64,000 nucleotides of DNA from Planococcus citri (GCF_950023065.1 NC_088679.1:20460001-20524000), one strand, 5' to 3'; counted from the stretch's first letter, positions 48,101 through 55,510 are shown. Notes: generated from the sequence alone by a model not told the origin. Numbers and translations: made by a program.

Positions 48101-48654
48101 CATAAATGGAATTTTTTAGCACACTTTTCAAAGAGTTAGTTTTGAAACAGTAAAAATAGTACATTCACTCGCACTTCCACTCCCTTCAATTTTTAGGACC
48201 GGCAGCCCAAGTTGCACACATGTAAGTACATATATGGGTATAATTTAAATTGCCGTTTTAACGGACAAGGCAGCTCCTCTTCCTTGAGATACAAAAACAA
48301 ATTTTCAAAAATTGTCTTTTCAACACAAAAACTGTCAAAATTCATGCCATTTCTTTTTAAATGAAAAAACTGAAAATAGTTTTTAGCTAAAAGATCAATA
48401 TTTCTTCGCAGTTGATAATCTCCCAGTTCTTTACCCCTTCTCCTCATTTCTCCCTCCAACGTATCGCTTCAAGAAAACCCCCGCACAAGGTATTTGGCTC
48501 ATTTCAAGCACCTAAAGTGTAAATTATAACAGCTTAATCACTGCTATCTATGGCAGGTAGTTATAAAATTTAATCGTCCCGTGTACTTACCACAAATATG
48601 AGCTAGTTTTCGCTTTTCCTCGTTTGCTGATTCTGAATACTGCAGAATATTCAT
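15060..48654 (-). CDS. Divergent SLC18 family vesicular transporter (VMAT/VAChT-like), 12 coding exons, 500 aa
   Basis: Coding exons, in order: 48654-48591, 35845-35744, 33138-33036, 32900-32731, 32297-32214, 32096-31911, 27219-27179, 25939-25766, 21620-21477, 20794-20611, 20102-19978, 15185-15060. All phases close, giving 1503 nt ending in TGA. The order of recognisable segments follows vesicular amine transporters throughout: TM1 with LLSSVVPVLP, TM2 SSKSVIQLAINP, the TM4 RGLHG segment, TM5 SEALGILVG, TM7 VAVLEPCLPYW, TM8 WQTGLMFLPDS, TM10 GIGATDCALIP, then YVDL, YGSVYA, and a tail containing SYEPIGEP. The family are proton antiporters that load transmitter into synaptic vesicles. Kept charges are Lys110 (TM2), Glu294 (TM7) and Asp381 (TM10). 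The TM1 aspartate is Asn48 and the TM11 aspartate is Gln408. A diverged Vmat or portabella-type paralogue is most likely; the substrate is unknown. Confidence 0.85.
16285..16550. repeat. 27-bp minisatellite array, copy 1
   Basis: About ten copies of a 27-bp unit with core AACTCAAATTTGTGACAAAT followed by a T/A tract. The core contains the near palindrome CAAATTTG. Chance open frames on the minus strand give a repeated CHKFEL-like peptide that is not a gene. Confidence 0.85.
17583..17835. repeat. Two tandem ~120-bp copies plus a partial third
   Basis: A unit starting TCGRCATATTACACGATAAT and ending with CTRAAAAACAT occurs twice in direct order (17587 and 17706). A third start at 17826 is cut short after ATTACACATCGATGAGG. 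The copies are about 85-90 percent alike by eye. Confidence 0.75.
18045..18480. repeat. 27-bp minisatellite array, copy 2
   Basis: Same 27-bp family as at 16285, again with the core CTCAAATTTGTGACAAA; copy spacing of exactly 27 bp is visible at 18121, 18148 and 18175. It degenerates toward 18480. About 1.5 kb of other sequence separates the two arrays. Confidence 0.85.
18560..19200. repeat. CTGTCTGG minisatellite, ~29-bp monomers often paired, copy 1
   Basis: Imperfect repeats alternating a monomer like CTCAAGGTCGTTTGTCTG and one like CTTAAGGTCATTGACC, each followed by GTCTGTCTGGCCT. The paired period is about 58-60 bp. The same family recurs at 29680-30540. Confidence 0.8.
19978..20102 (-). 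CDS. SLC18 coding exon 11 (TM12)
   Basis: It encodes GALLGGGFVDIIGFSSV and then a hydrophobic segment ending YGNKHALL, equivalent to the last membrane helix. The acceptor ends CCATAG and the donor is GTGAGT. Confidence 0.85.
20103..20610 (-). other. SLC18 intron 10, unremarkable
   Basis: Short intron without repeats or coding potential that I can support. Confidence 0.6.
20611..20794 (-). CDS. SLC18 coding exon 10 (TM10 and TM11)
   Basis: It encodes LPHFGIGLGIGATDCALIP with the TM10 aspartate (Asp381), YVDL, and YGSVYALQQV. The family has YGSVYAIAD here, so the TM11 aspartate is Gln408. The exon starts after TTCACAG and ends in phase 1 at GTAACA. Confidence 0.9.
20795..21476 (-). other. SLC18 intron 9, unremarkable
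   Basis: Unique sequence. The open frames seen here on either strand are shadows or chance. Confidence 0.6.
21477..21620 (-). CDS. SLC18 coding exon 9 (TM8 and TM9)
   Basis: 48 codons encoding DWQTGLMFLPDSFGYLL and GILAYKVGRWKM, matching the family WQLGVAFLPA and GRW segments. The donor GTTCGA is weak, but the frame and homology join cleanly to exon 10. Confidence 0.85.
22170..22803. mobile_element. Non-autonomous transposon with 8-bp target duplication TCATGAGA
   Basis: The 634-bp element starts TGGTGGGTTTACACCGCAGT and ends with a near-perfect inverse complement. It is flanked by TCATGAGA (22162-22169 and 22804-22811), and removing it with one copy restores a normal 94-bp repeat unit. GTTTCAAAC-like words are repeated inside, giving foldback potential. 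An 8-bp duplication points to the hAT group, although the terminus is not the usual CAG. Confidence 0.85.
22828..23104. mobile_element. hAT-like MITE with 8-bp target duplication CTGATTAC
   Basis: The 277-bp element starts CAGGGCTTCAAACC and ends GGTTTGAAGCCCTG. It is flanked by CTGATTAC (22820-22827 and 23105-23112). The CAG terminus with an 8-bp duplication is typical of hAT elements. Its body is rich in GGGTACAGGTA-type words. The 156-codon frame across it is not a gene. Confidence 0.9.
23125..23325. repeat. Short tandem repeat of a GAGGGAAAATTCATC unit
   Basis: Six or more imperfect copies of a phrase like GGAAAATTCATYRC, some with TGTTGTATAAAATTSAT between them; period about 18-38 bp. 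Confidence 0.7.
23433..24037. mobile_element. TA-flanked MITE
   Basis: The 605-bp element starts AGGTGCACCAGGG and ends CCCTGGTGCACCT, with TA on both sides (23431-23432 and 24038-24039). TA duplication suggests a Tc1/mariner-type mobiliser, but no transposase is present. The inverted termini continue imperfectly (GGCAAGTC against GGTAAGTC). Confidence 0.8.
24530..25765 (-). other. SLC18 intron 8, 3' part, no features
   Basis: T-rich unique sequence with chance open frames only. Confidence 0.5.
25766..25939 (-). CDS. SLC18 coding exon 8 (TM7)
   Basis: 58 codons between TATTTCAG and GTAAGC. It contains LEDGFILTILG and VAVLEPCLPYWLIE, the family TM7 signature with the membrane glutamate (Glu294). 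Confidence 0.9.
25940..27178 (-). other. SLC18 intron 7, unremarkable
   Basis: No repeat or gene that I can support. The near-palindrome AAACCAATAAAACC occurs in both orientations near 26505 and 26610. Confidence 0.5.
27179..27219 (-). CDS. SLC18 coding exon 7 (41-nt short exon, end of TM6)
   Basis: The 41-nt exon lies between acceptor TTCTGTTCAAAG and donor GTAAAT. It is required because exons 6 (phase 1) and 8 (phase 0) cannot join without hitting a stop. It encodes VLLILYQGSIAKAQ, which completes TM6 and the following loop. Confidence 0.75.
27735..29455. repeat. 29-bp minisatellite, about 59 copies
   Basis: Unbroken array in SLC18 intron 6. Each 29-bp unit has the core GTGTCTGTCACAAACACTGG followed by TTTTAARCA; CACA and CTCA variants alternate irregularly. 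ACACTG and CAGTGT of neighbouring units can pair across GTTTTAAG, so single strands should form serial hairpins. Some blocks (near 28850-29040 and 29080-29260) repeat with the same variant order, which shows higher-order duplication. Confidence 0.95.
29680..30540. repeat. CTGTCTGG minisatellite, copy 2
   Basis: Same family as 18560-19200: AAGGTCATTGACCC and CTCAAGGTCGTCTGTCTG monomers with a paired period near 58-60 bp. It lies about 225 bp from the end of the 29-bp array in the same intron. Confidence 0.8.
30541..31910 (-). other. SLC18 intron 6, exon-proximal part, no features
   Basis: Unique AT-rich sequence without a supportable gene. Confidence 0.5.
31911..32096 (-). CDS. SLC18 coding exon 6 (TM5 and start of TM6)
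   Basis: It starts after GGCAG so that Gly is rebuilt across the junction (SGM, family AGM). It encodes DENSRSKYMGIILSSEALG and GKSTPFVV, matching the family segment with ERGNVMG and GKTAPF. The donor is GTATGT. Confidence 0.9.
32214..32297 (-). CDS. SLC18 coding exon 5 (TM4)
   Basis: It encodes FAFGNSFIVLILCRGLHGIA and ends in phase 1 at GTAATA. The RGLHG stretch matches the family RSLQG/RFVQG at the same place. Confidence 0.85.
32731..32900 (-). CDS. SLC18 coding exon 4 (TM2 and TM3)
   Basis: It encodes EKAAVLLSSKSVIQLAINPL, with the conserved TM2 lysine (Lys110), then a GYYVSLLIG segment for TM3. Phase is 2 in and 1 out; the donor GTTAGT is acceptable. Confidence 0.85.
32967..32972 (-). 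CDS. Possible 6-nt microexon of the SLC18 gene
   Basis: Six bases, ACCACA, sit between a good acceptor (pyrimidine-rich, ATTATTAG) and a consensus donor GTAAGT. Using it would split the 135-bp intron 3 into introns of 63 and 66 bp and insert Pro-Gln without changing frame. Direct splicing from exon 3 to 4 is equally in frame, so this is only a hypothesis. Confidence 0.3.
33036..33138 (-). CDS. SLC18 coding exon 3 (end of TM1 and first luminal loop)
   Basis: The acceptor is TTTTTTCAG and the donor is GTAAGC. It encodes VPVLPDML, then a short hydrophilic loop with the sequon NTS. The family has its large glycosylated luminal loop here, but this one is much shorter. Confidence 0.85.
33139..35743 (-). 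other. SLC18 intron 2 (2.6 kb), no features
   Basis: AT-rich with homopolymer runs. Chance frames only; no repeat with a clear period. Confidence 0.5.
35744..35845 (-). CDS. SLC18 coding exon 2 (TM1)
   Basis: The acceptor is a T-rich tract ending TTTTTTTAG and the donor is GTAAGT. It encodes TM1 (ALYVSILVIYLSMFLNNVLL). The family Asp before Asn in the DN pair is replaced, giving Asn48-Asn49. Confidence 0.85.
38397..39010. mobile_element. hAT-like non-autonomous element with target duplication TTGAAATG
   Basis: The 614-bp element starts CAGGGGTGCTAACC and ends GGTTAGCACCCCTG. TTGAAATG flanks it on both sides (38389-38396 and 39011-39018), and that octamer is part of every 58-bp unit, so the empty site is known. 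The interior is rich in CGGTTTTCAGTTTTGGTTT-like words in both orientations. Confidence 0.92.
39278..39888. mobile_element. Foldback element whose arms carry tRNA-like Pol III boxes
   Basis: The 611-bp element starts CCCTATTGACAAAAATTATG and ends with the inverse complement, with TT on both sides of the break in the 58-bp array. The two halves are inverted copies. Each has a tRNA-like A box (minus strand, TGGCCGAGGTGG at 39508-39519; plus strand, TGGCCAAGTGGG at 39662-39673) and a B box (GGATTGATTCC at 39460-39470, minus; GGTCCGATTCC at 39710-39720, plus). It looks like a tRNA-derived SINE duplicated head to head. Confidence 0.75.
40893..41115. mobile_element. Left end of a GGGTCATTCCA foldback element (subfamily B)
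   Basis: It begins CAGGGTCATTCCATGT and matches 57042-57265 in the same order: TCATGTCTTTCGATT, CCAGTAAGTAA, TTTGGTCCCAGC, CCTCAGGGGGTGGGTG and CTTCAGCAGCCCAT. The inverted partner arm of subfamily B is not present nearby. Confidence 0.65.
41520..41560. repeat. CT-rich microsatellite
   Basis: Imperfect (CT)n/TCTCTCTCACTCTCTC stretch. Confidence 0.8.
42590..43369. mobile_element. Foldback element, subfamily A, with one intact end
   Basis: Arms around 42600-42850 and 42945-43200 are inverted copies (GATGAAATGAACTCATCACA against TGTGATGAGTTCATTTCATC). It continues to a right end with AGGTCTTTCCACAGGAAAAA and finishes GTGGAATGACCCTG. The matching outer left arm is missing. Confidence 0.65.
43920..44060. 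repeat. Two direct copies of a ~60-bp unit
   Basis: A phrase like CGTGATTTATTTTGTGATT plus GTGTACTTG and GTTTTTTAT occurs twice in tandem with minor changes. Confidence 0.5.
45279..47913. repeat. Large near-identical inverted duplication with internal ~133-bp tandem units
   Basis: The left arm (45279-46289) and right arm (47041-47913) are inverse copies, nearly base for base over hundreds of bases, with a ~750-bp loop. Each arm holds tandem units of ~133 bp starting with the perfect hairpin GGTCGGGGCTG / CAGCCCCGACC, followed by TTTGTGCTTCGTTTGTGCAC. The left arm has one unit more than the right (about 136 bp longer across matching ends). The inner part has CCGCTGAGCACGAATATGAC blocks, three in tandem on the left and loop and one on the right. 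The long open frames (227 and 235 codons) come from the repeat and are not genes. Confidence 0.9.
48591..48654 (-). CDS. SLC18 coding exon 1 (start codon, cytoplasmic N-terminus)
   Basis: ATG at 48654-48652 is the first methionine after an in-frame TAA upstream. It encodes 21 residues (MNILQYSESANEEKRKLA...) and ends in phase 1 at donor GTAAGT. Length and charge fit the short cytoplasmic tail before TM1 in vesicular amine transporters. Confidence 0.75.
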
Positions 48655-50695
48655 CACGGCAGCAGCAAAGTAAACAGAAACGTGTACCTCTGATATGAAT
48701 TATTCTTGCATTAAGCGTTGTCGGACATGGTTAACGTATAATTTATCGTGCCACTGAAATGAAAACCTTTGCAATTCTCCAACACGTGTTATGAATGAAC
48801 CCACGCGAACCATCTACGAGTCTACGACGATGTAGATAGTCCTCTCCTCGTCCTTTTTTTTTCTCTCGCAATCTTCTTCACTATTACTCGGTACAGCTAT
48901 AAGCTATTTACTGTGATATCAAATTTTTTATATTACTCGATAAATTAAATTATATACATACTACCAACAAAATACACCGCCTAATAAAATTATTCGCATC
49001 TTATATGAGACTTTCAGCCTAGTCTATACTTACTTACATCCAAACGAAGAAGACAAATACTTGATAGTTAATTTTTTTTTTATATTTTAGGTGCCATTTC
49101 ACGTGCCACATCACATACAAAGAGTTTTTGCGAAACGTGGTATAGCGAAAATTAATTTTCATAATGTGTTTATTATCGTAGTATATAGGATAGTATTACT
49201 GTTCCAAGATAAATACATTACGGAAATGTTTCCAAAAAAAGCAACATTTTTAAGATGAGCTTTCAAATGAGAAAAACATCATACCGTTTACCAAATTGTT
49301 TTTCATATTCGCAGCTCGTTATTCGAGGAAAAAAATTTAAATTAGTTATACGCACGTGGGCGAATACACCATGGCAACTTTTTACCTAACTACTCACGGT
49401 GTAGAAAATTATATAGAATAGAATTTGTTCAAGCTAGGATTTGTTATTCTATCTAAGTAACTTAGCCCTTCGCTATTTTTTTTTGTTTCAACATTTTCAT
49501 TTTACTTTTGCTTCATGCAGCTCACTAATAACAAAGATACCGCATCATATTAAATGCTGAGAAAATTTACATTAAACTAACCTCGGATGTTTGTATACTT
49601 ATACACGATGCGAAGTTTTTTCATAAATAAAACATATCTAGGTAGTAGGTACCTACAATCGAAAAGAAAATGGTGAAAATCTACGCTACTATAAATGATC
49701 ACTATACACAATCTCACTATCCGAATATTCGCGTACTTACTATTTATACTCGTGAAAAGGGTGGAATATTTATACTTCGTAGGTGGTAAAGGCTATTCGA
49801 GCGTTTTATTTTTTATTTATTTACTTTTTTTTTCTTCTTCTTCAAAGAAAAATGTAAGCTTTTAGCTGCTTAAAATCGAGCGTAAAATGTAGTAGTGAAA
49901 GGTAAAGATTCTAATGATTTATTCTTTTTCATATCTATAGACAACATTACTCTCTCTTCTCTACTATATTGTAAGTTATGTAAACTGAAAATTTTCCACT
50001 ACATTTCACCCTTATATCCGTAAATAAGCTTAGCTCATTAAATGAATAATGACCATTATTTTTTATAGCTTTTTTACATTTTTTTTTCTCTTACAAGTAC
50101 TGGTTAGTAAGTATTGATGAGATGTTTCATTTATTATGTTCCAGTTGACTTGATTTTCTCGTACAACATTTTATAAAATAGAATGCCTTTGAAAAGATAC
50201 TCGTCGTACCTACCTATCGTTATCAGAACTTTTTGCACGATACGATGGTTTATGCAAAAAGTACCTACCTTATATCTTGTCTGTAGGAGGACTAGGTCTG
50301 AAGTTGAGGTAAATTTGGCCTACGTTTCCTCCATTTTCTTTTTTCCTTCGGCGTGCTAGGGAGGTATATTCGATTTTGGTTTATTAAGGGAAGGCACTGA
50401 AATTATAGCGGAAAGTTAGACTATATATTCAAAAGATTATTACACTTCGAATAAGTACCTAAGCACTTCCCTTTTTTCATAGCCGTAAGTTACTGAAATT
50501 ATGACAGCCTAGTGAATTACCTGCCTATTGTAGGTTAAATTATTGGGGAGAAAATGGAAGTATAAAATAAATAAGTGTTTTCTTTAGATGAACAGAATCA
50601 ACTCCATGTTGTCTTTTTTTTACCCGCAGTGTTGCCATTGTTCAAATGGAAATGAGTTCTTTGGTAGATGGTCCGTTGTCTCATGATTGGAGTAG
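48655..50695 (-). promoter_or_regulatory. Presumed 5' flank of the SLC18 gene
   Basis: This is upstream of the SLC18 start codon. An in-frame TAA lies a short way upstream of the ATG with no intervening ATG. I can identify no TATA box or transcription start with confidence. The rest is unique AT-rich DNA with several TAGGTA/TACCTA words. Confidence 0.35.
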
Positions 50696-51437
50696 GCGGG
50701 TCATTCCACGTCAATTGGACCAAAAAGTGGTAGGTGGGTTCGGCGATTTTTTTGAAATTTTTCCTGTGGAAAGACTTTCCGAAGGGATGACCAATGGCGC
50801 AAATTGCAGCCCTCTAGCCCATTTTTAACGGCAGCCAGGGGGTGTCAAAGTTTTCAGTGAACCTAAAAATATCATCCATTTCAGCAGTGGATTACTCGAT
50901 AACCGCGATACCTACCAAAATGGAACATTTTCCCATAGTTAGAGGTTTTGAAAGGCTTTTTGGTGATATCATAAAAATCAGTGTTGTCACTTTTTTTCGT
51001 ACAAAAAATTACGTTTCATATCGTTCCGACTCTCAAAAATTCTAAAAAAAATATATTATGGACAACTGTTTATGCTGAACAACATATTAAAAAATTGGGA
51101 TGGTAACTTGTAACAAAGTCGGTTTAAAAAAATTTAAACTTTGCGAAAAAATGCGATTTTTTGATTTAAAACATGAAAAAAAGTTTTGATCAGTATAGTT
51201 GACCCATTTGACCCCTATCTTTGCGTATCTGTTGAAAAAGTTGAAAAAACCCCTTTCACTCAATAAAATGAAGTCATCACAAAAAAATCAAAATTCAAAA
51301 AAATTCAATTTTCAATTTCAAACATCAAAAAAAGTTTAAATTTATTCAGTAGTCTTATTTTGACCACTTTCTGACGTATTTCATGAAAAAGTTGGTAAAA
51401 ATCTCACTCACAGCAAAAAAAATAAAATTTGCTTTTT

Positions 51438-53187
51438 AGTGTGCGTAGCACACTATTGGTTTCGCTTTGAGAAATTGAAATTTCAATTGCAATGAATGTT
51501 CTTTTAAGCTATCCAACCGTTTTTTGTACCTATTGGACACCATTTGAGAATCATTAAGGCGGAGGGTATAGATTTATTTTCATTCAATTCGGATGGGTAA
51601 TTGCTGAGTAATTGCAATTTTAGTTCATTATTTTAATGCATTAAATCCTAAAAAAGGGAAAAGGGGACTTGTAGAACACCTGCCGCTCATTTTACCCTGC
51701 TATACCCCCAGTCTATTCCATCACCAGCTGTGTTTCATTGTACCCTGTTACACCCCCGGTCTGTTAGCTGTAAATTCCAAGTGGGAGTGGTTTGGTGGGG
51801 CGTTTACCACACAAATATATTATTTTAATGCCCCAACCCTCGTAGTGAATTGGTGGCTGAGTGGATAGGGCATGTAGGTAGGAATAGGAAATTTAGGGAC
51901 CCAGGTTCGAATCCCCATGAGGTAAGTAGGTAGGTGACAGATTTTTCGTAGGAAAATTGGATAGGTAAATTCTTTGGAGTTACTACCTATGTAGTACATG
52001 ATAATGGGGTTGCTAACTAAAAATTCATTTCATTAATTTTTTGTCTACCTATAGCCATAAGTATAGTAAGAAATACCTTGATATGAATAATTTTCAACTT
52101 TTTACTTATAATTTAAAAATTACTTCAAAATGAGTAATTAAACTAATTTTTGTACAATTGAAACATGAAATTTTTATTATCATGATTTAGTAAAAATTAT
52201 TAAAACAAAATGATTTTTACTATTGGTACCTATAGCAAAATTTATTAAAATCATAATTTTTACTATACGATTACAGTAAAAATTATTGAATGGGATCTGG
52301 TACTTAATTGTGCTAAATACCAGTATTTAGTTAAATTTTTTTGTAAAAATTACCCATATTTTTTTTCGTGTAATTTAGAGGCAATTCAAATTCTTAACAT
52401 ATTTTATAAGATTTAATTCTTAATTTAGAATAAAAAGCAAGTTCTGAAAGTTGGTTTGAAAATTTATAAATTTGAAGACAATGGAAATTCTAAAAAAAAT
52501 AATATGAAAATTTGTATTTAGAGACGCTGCGAATTCCAAAAATTGATTAAAAGTTCTGTAAGTTGCAGATAATGTGAACTTGAAAATTATATGAAATAAG
52601 TATTGTAATATTTATGAACAAGATGAGAATTCTGAAAAATTGGAGGCAATGTAAATTCCAAAAATTGAGTAAACGTTTTACAATTTGTGGACAATATGAA
52701 CTTGAAAATTGAATTTGAAATTTTTTAATTTAAAGACAATAAGAATTCTGAAAAATTATTCAAAATTTGACTATTTAGAGGCAATGTGAATTCTAAAAAT
52801 TGATTGCAAATTTCCTAACTCAGCAGCAATGCAAAATTCTGAAAATTTATTGAAAACTTTATGAAATTGTAGCGATGGGGAATTCGGGAAATTGATTTGA
52901 AATTTTGTAAATTTTAAAACAATGCAAACTATGAAAAACAACTAGAAATTTCTTAATTTAGAAGCAATACAAGCTTATAAATTATTCTGAAATACCTATT
53001 GTAATTTGGAAAATATGAAAACACTGAAAAACAATTATTATTTTGAAGCAGTGAGAGTTTCAAAAATTCTCATTACTGTGACATGGTTGATTCACTTATG
53101 CACTACCTAGATGTAATAACGGTTATAGCTGTAGAAAAGGCAGCTAGCTACGCACACTTTGCAGCTAAGCTTTGCTTAGCTGTCTAG
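51438..53187 (+). mobile_element. Helentron-like non-autonomous element (HINE type)
   Basis: The 5' end AGTGTGCGTAGCACACT has an internal palindrome, and its GTGTGCGTAGC is repeated inverted (GCTACGCACAC, 53146-53156) shortly before the 3' end. A perfect hairpin follows, CAGCTAAGC-TTT-GCTTAGCTG (53162-53182), then TCTAG. The element sits between T runs with no target duplication. Asymmetric sub-terminal inverted repeats plus a 3' hairpin and T-rich target are the marks of Helentron-associated elements; the CTAG end also fits a classical Helitron. The interior is AT-rich and non-coding. Confidence 0.7.
51854..51914 (+). other. tRNA-like A and B boxes inside the Helentron-like element
   Basis: TGGCTGAGTGG (A box, 51854-51864) and GGTTCGAATCC (B box, 51904-51914) are spaced as in a serine-type tRNA. 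No cloverleaf with a paired acceptor stem can be drawn, so this is a tRNA-derived remnant (SINE head or captured pseudogene). Confidence 0.55.
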
Positions 53188-53829
53188 TTTTTGAATTTTT
53201 TGAATTTTGATTTTTTTGTGATGAGTTAATTTCACCGAGTGAAGGGGTTTTTTCAACTTTTTCAACAGATACGTAAAAATAGGGGTCAAATAGGTCAACT
53301 TTACCAATCAAAACTTTTTTTCATGTTTTAAATCAAAAAATCGCATTTTTTCGCAAAGTTTAAATTTTTTTAAATCGACTTTGTTACAAGTTACCATCCC
53401 AGTTTTTTAATATGTTGTTCAGCATGAACAGTTGTCCATAATATATTTTTTTTCAGAATTTTTGAGAGTCGGAACGATATAAAACGTACGTTTTGAAACT
53501 TTTTGAGCTAATTTTTTGTACGAAAAAAAGTGGCAACACTGATTTTTATGATATCACCAAAAAGTCTTTCAAAACCTCTAACTATGGGAAAAAGTTCCAT
53601 TTTGGTAGGTATCGCGGTTATCGAGCAATCCACTGCTGAAATGGATGATATTTTAGGTTCACTGAAAACTTTGACACCCCTTGGCTGCCGTTAAAAATGG
53701 GCTAGAGGGCTGCGATTTGCGCCATTGGTCATCCCTTCAGAAGGTCTTTCCACAGGAAAAATTTCAAAAAAATCGCCGAACCCACCTACCACTTTTTGGT
53801 CCAATTGACGTGGAATGACCCAGGCGCTT

Positions 53830-55500
53830 TATTCAAAATTCATCAGCGAACGATTTTTTCACCTCTGGGTAAATCATTCACGAACCAATCATCTTCAATT
53901 TTCATTGAAATAGACTTTACAAAATTCAAATTTTGCCACGTTCTCGTTCATTGGATTTGATTTAGTTGGGATTCAGTCGTTCTCAAATGATCCTTTGATT
54001 CTGAGCTAATCATTATAGCGAATGAATTGAATCCACTTTTTGATAAAAGAAGTACCTAAACCCGTCAAAATTTCATCATGTCATAATTTGAGCTTTCAGT
54101 GTTCATTCGTTCGCGATCGAATCACTATTAATATGGACTTGATAAGGCCAAATTTTGCTACAGTTTCTTTTACTGGATTTGATTTTTAATAGTGATTCAG
54201 TCGTTCCAAAATGATTTGTCGATTCTGAGCGAATCGTTCACGAACAAAATGAGTCAATTTTTGATCATATGTAGCATTGAATTGAAATTGTCAGTCTCTT
54301 TATGGGTATCTGGTATCATTTATATCTGATTGGAGTTTTCAGAGATTCATTTGTTCGCGAACGATTTGTCCTAGAGTAAAAATCGTTCGAGATCGATTCA
54401 CCATCAATTCATATTGATGGACTTAATACATACAAGGCCAAATTTTGCTACATTTCCTTTTAACGGATTTGATCTGAGTAGTGTTTCGGTCGTTCCAGAA
54501 CGATTTGTAAATTCTGAGCAAATTGTTCGCGAACGAAATGAGTCAATTTTTGATTATAGGATTGAAATTGTCAGAGTTTCTTCACGGGTATTATTTATGT
54601 CTAATTGGAGTTTTTCAATGATTCATTCGTTCGCGAATGATTTTTCTCCTCTGAGCGAATCGTTCGCGAACGAAATAAGTCAATTTTTGATTGTAGGATT
54701 AAAATTGCCGGTTTTTTTGGGGTGTCGTCAAATTGTGTAGTAGGTACCTAAGATGTATTGTACCAATAATGTCGAATAAATTTATTTATTTATTTATTTA
54801 TTTATATATGTTATTATTGTTATTGGAGTTTTCAGTGATTCATTCGTTCGCGAACAATTTTTACTCTAGAACAAATCGTTCGCGATCGAATCATCATCAA
54901 TTCATATTGATGGACTTGATAAGGTCAAATTTTGCTACATTTTCTTTACTGGATTTGATTTAATAGTGATTCGGTCGTTCCAATGAACAATTTGTCGATT
55001 CTGAGCGAATCATTCGCGAACGAAATAAGTCAATTTTTGATCATAGGATTGAAATTGTCAGAGTTTCTTCATGGGTATTATTTATACTTATCTGATTGGA
55101 GTTTTCAGTGATTCATTTGTTTGCGAACGATTTTTCTCCTCTGGGCAAATCATTCGCGAACGAATCATTCACAATTTTTATCGGTTGATTAAAAATGTTT
55201 CGCGTTATCTTATCTTGTCTCTGATTCGATTTCCAAGTGATTCTGTCATTCTGGAAAGATCTATAATTTCTGAGCAAATCATTCGTGAAAGAATCATCTT
55301 TAATAATTTTTATTATGGCTTAAGAGTTATGAGTGAACACGATTCGAATCTTGTATGTAGGCCTATTTCTATTCGCGATTCGTGATTCGAATCATTTTTA
55401 GAGAGATTCTTAGAATTTAATGATTCGAACTGATTCGAATCGCCAAAACAAAGAATAAATGATTCGTGATTCGAAAATTTCAACGATTCACTTCACCCCA
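53830..55500. repeat. Degenerate ~190-280-bp tandem repeat rich in GTTCGCGAAC palindromes
   Basis: Repeated block: AGTGATTCATTCGTTCGCGA, CTGAGCGAATCRTTCGCGAA, GAAATRAGTCAATTTTTGAT and GATTGAAATTGTCAGAGTTT. Exact or near GTTCGCGAAC palindromes occur at about 54349, 54527, 54660, 54844 and 55013, with variants elsewhere. The tail (55330-55495) switches to GATTCGAATC palindromes. Chance frames (85-108 codons) are not genes. Confidence 0.75.
54778..54808. repeat. (TTTA)n microsatellite
   Basis: About seven uninterrupted copies of TTTA/ATTT. Confidence 0.9.
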
Positions 55501-55510
55501 GTTGACCACA

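Larger units (their letters stand above)
35846..48590 (-). other. SLC18 intron 1 (12.7 kb), repeat- and transposon-filled
   Basis: It separates the 21-residue first exon from TM1. From 35846 to about 37585 I see no feature. The rest holds the 58-bp array, two nested elements, a ~5-kb inverted-terminal element and the large inverted duplication, each listed separately. A first intron of this size could also hold regulatory DNA that I cannot recognise. Confidence 0.65.
50696..53823. mobile_element. Large foldback element (subfamily A), loop occupied by a Helentron/HINE-like insertion
   Basis: The left arm 50696-51437 begins GGGTCATTCCACGTCAATTG. The right arm 53188-53823 is its inverse and ends CAATTGACGTGGAATGACCC. 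Shared landmarks include AGGTCTTTCCACAGGAAAAA (inverse on the left), TCAGCAGTGGATTACTCG against CGAGCAATCCACTGCTGA, and ATGCTGAACAACATATTAAA against its inverse. Without the insertion the element would be about 1.4 kb. No protein is encoded. Confidence 0.85.

Noticed and set aside
51854..51914. Functional serine tRNA gene
   Set aside because: A and B boxes are good, but no acceptor stem or full cloverleaf can be formed.
54414..54740. Frames of 85-108 codons at 54414-55385
   Set aside because: They follow the palindrome-rich tandem repeat and resemble each other only because of it.
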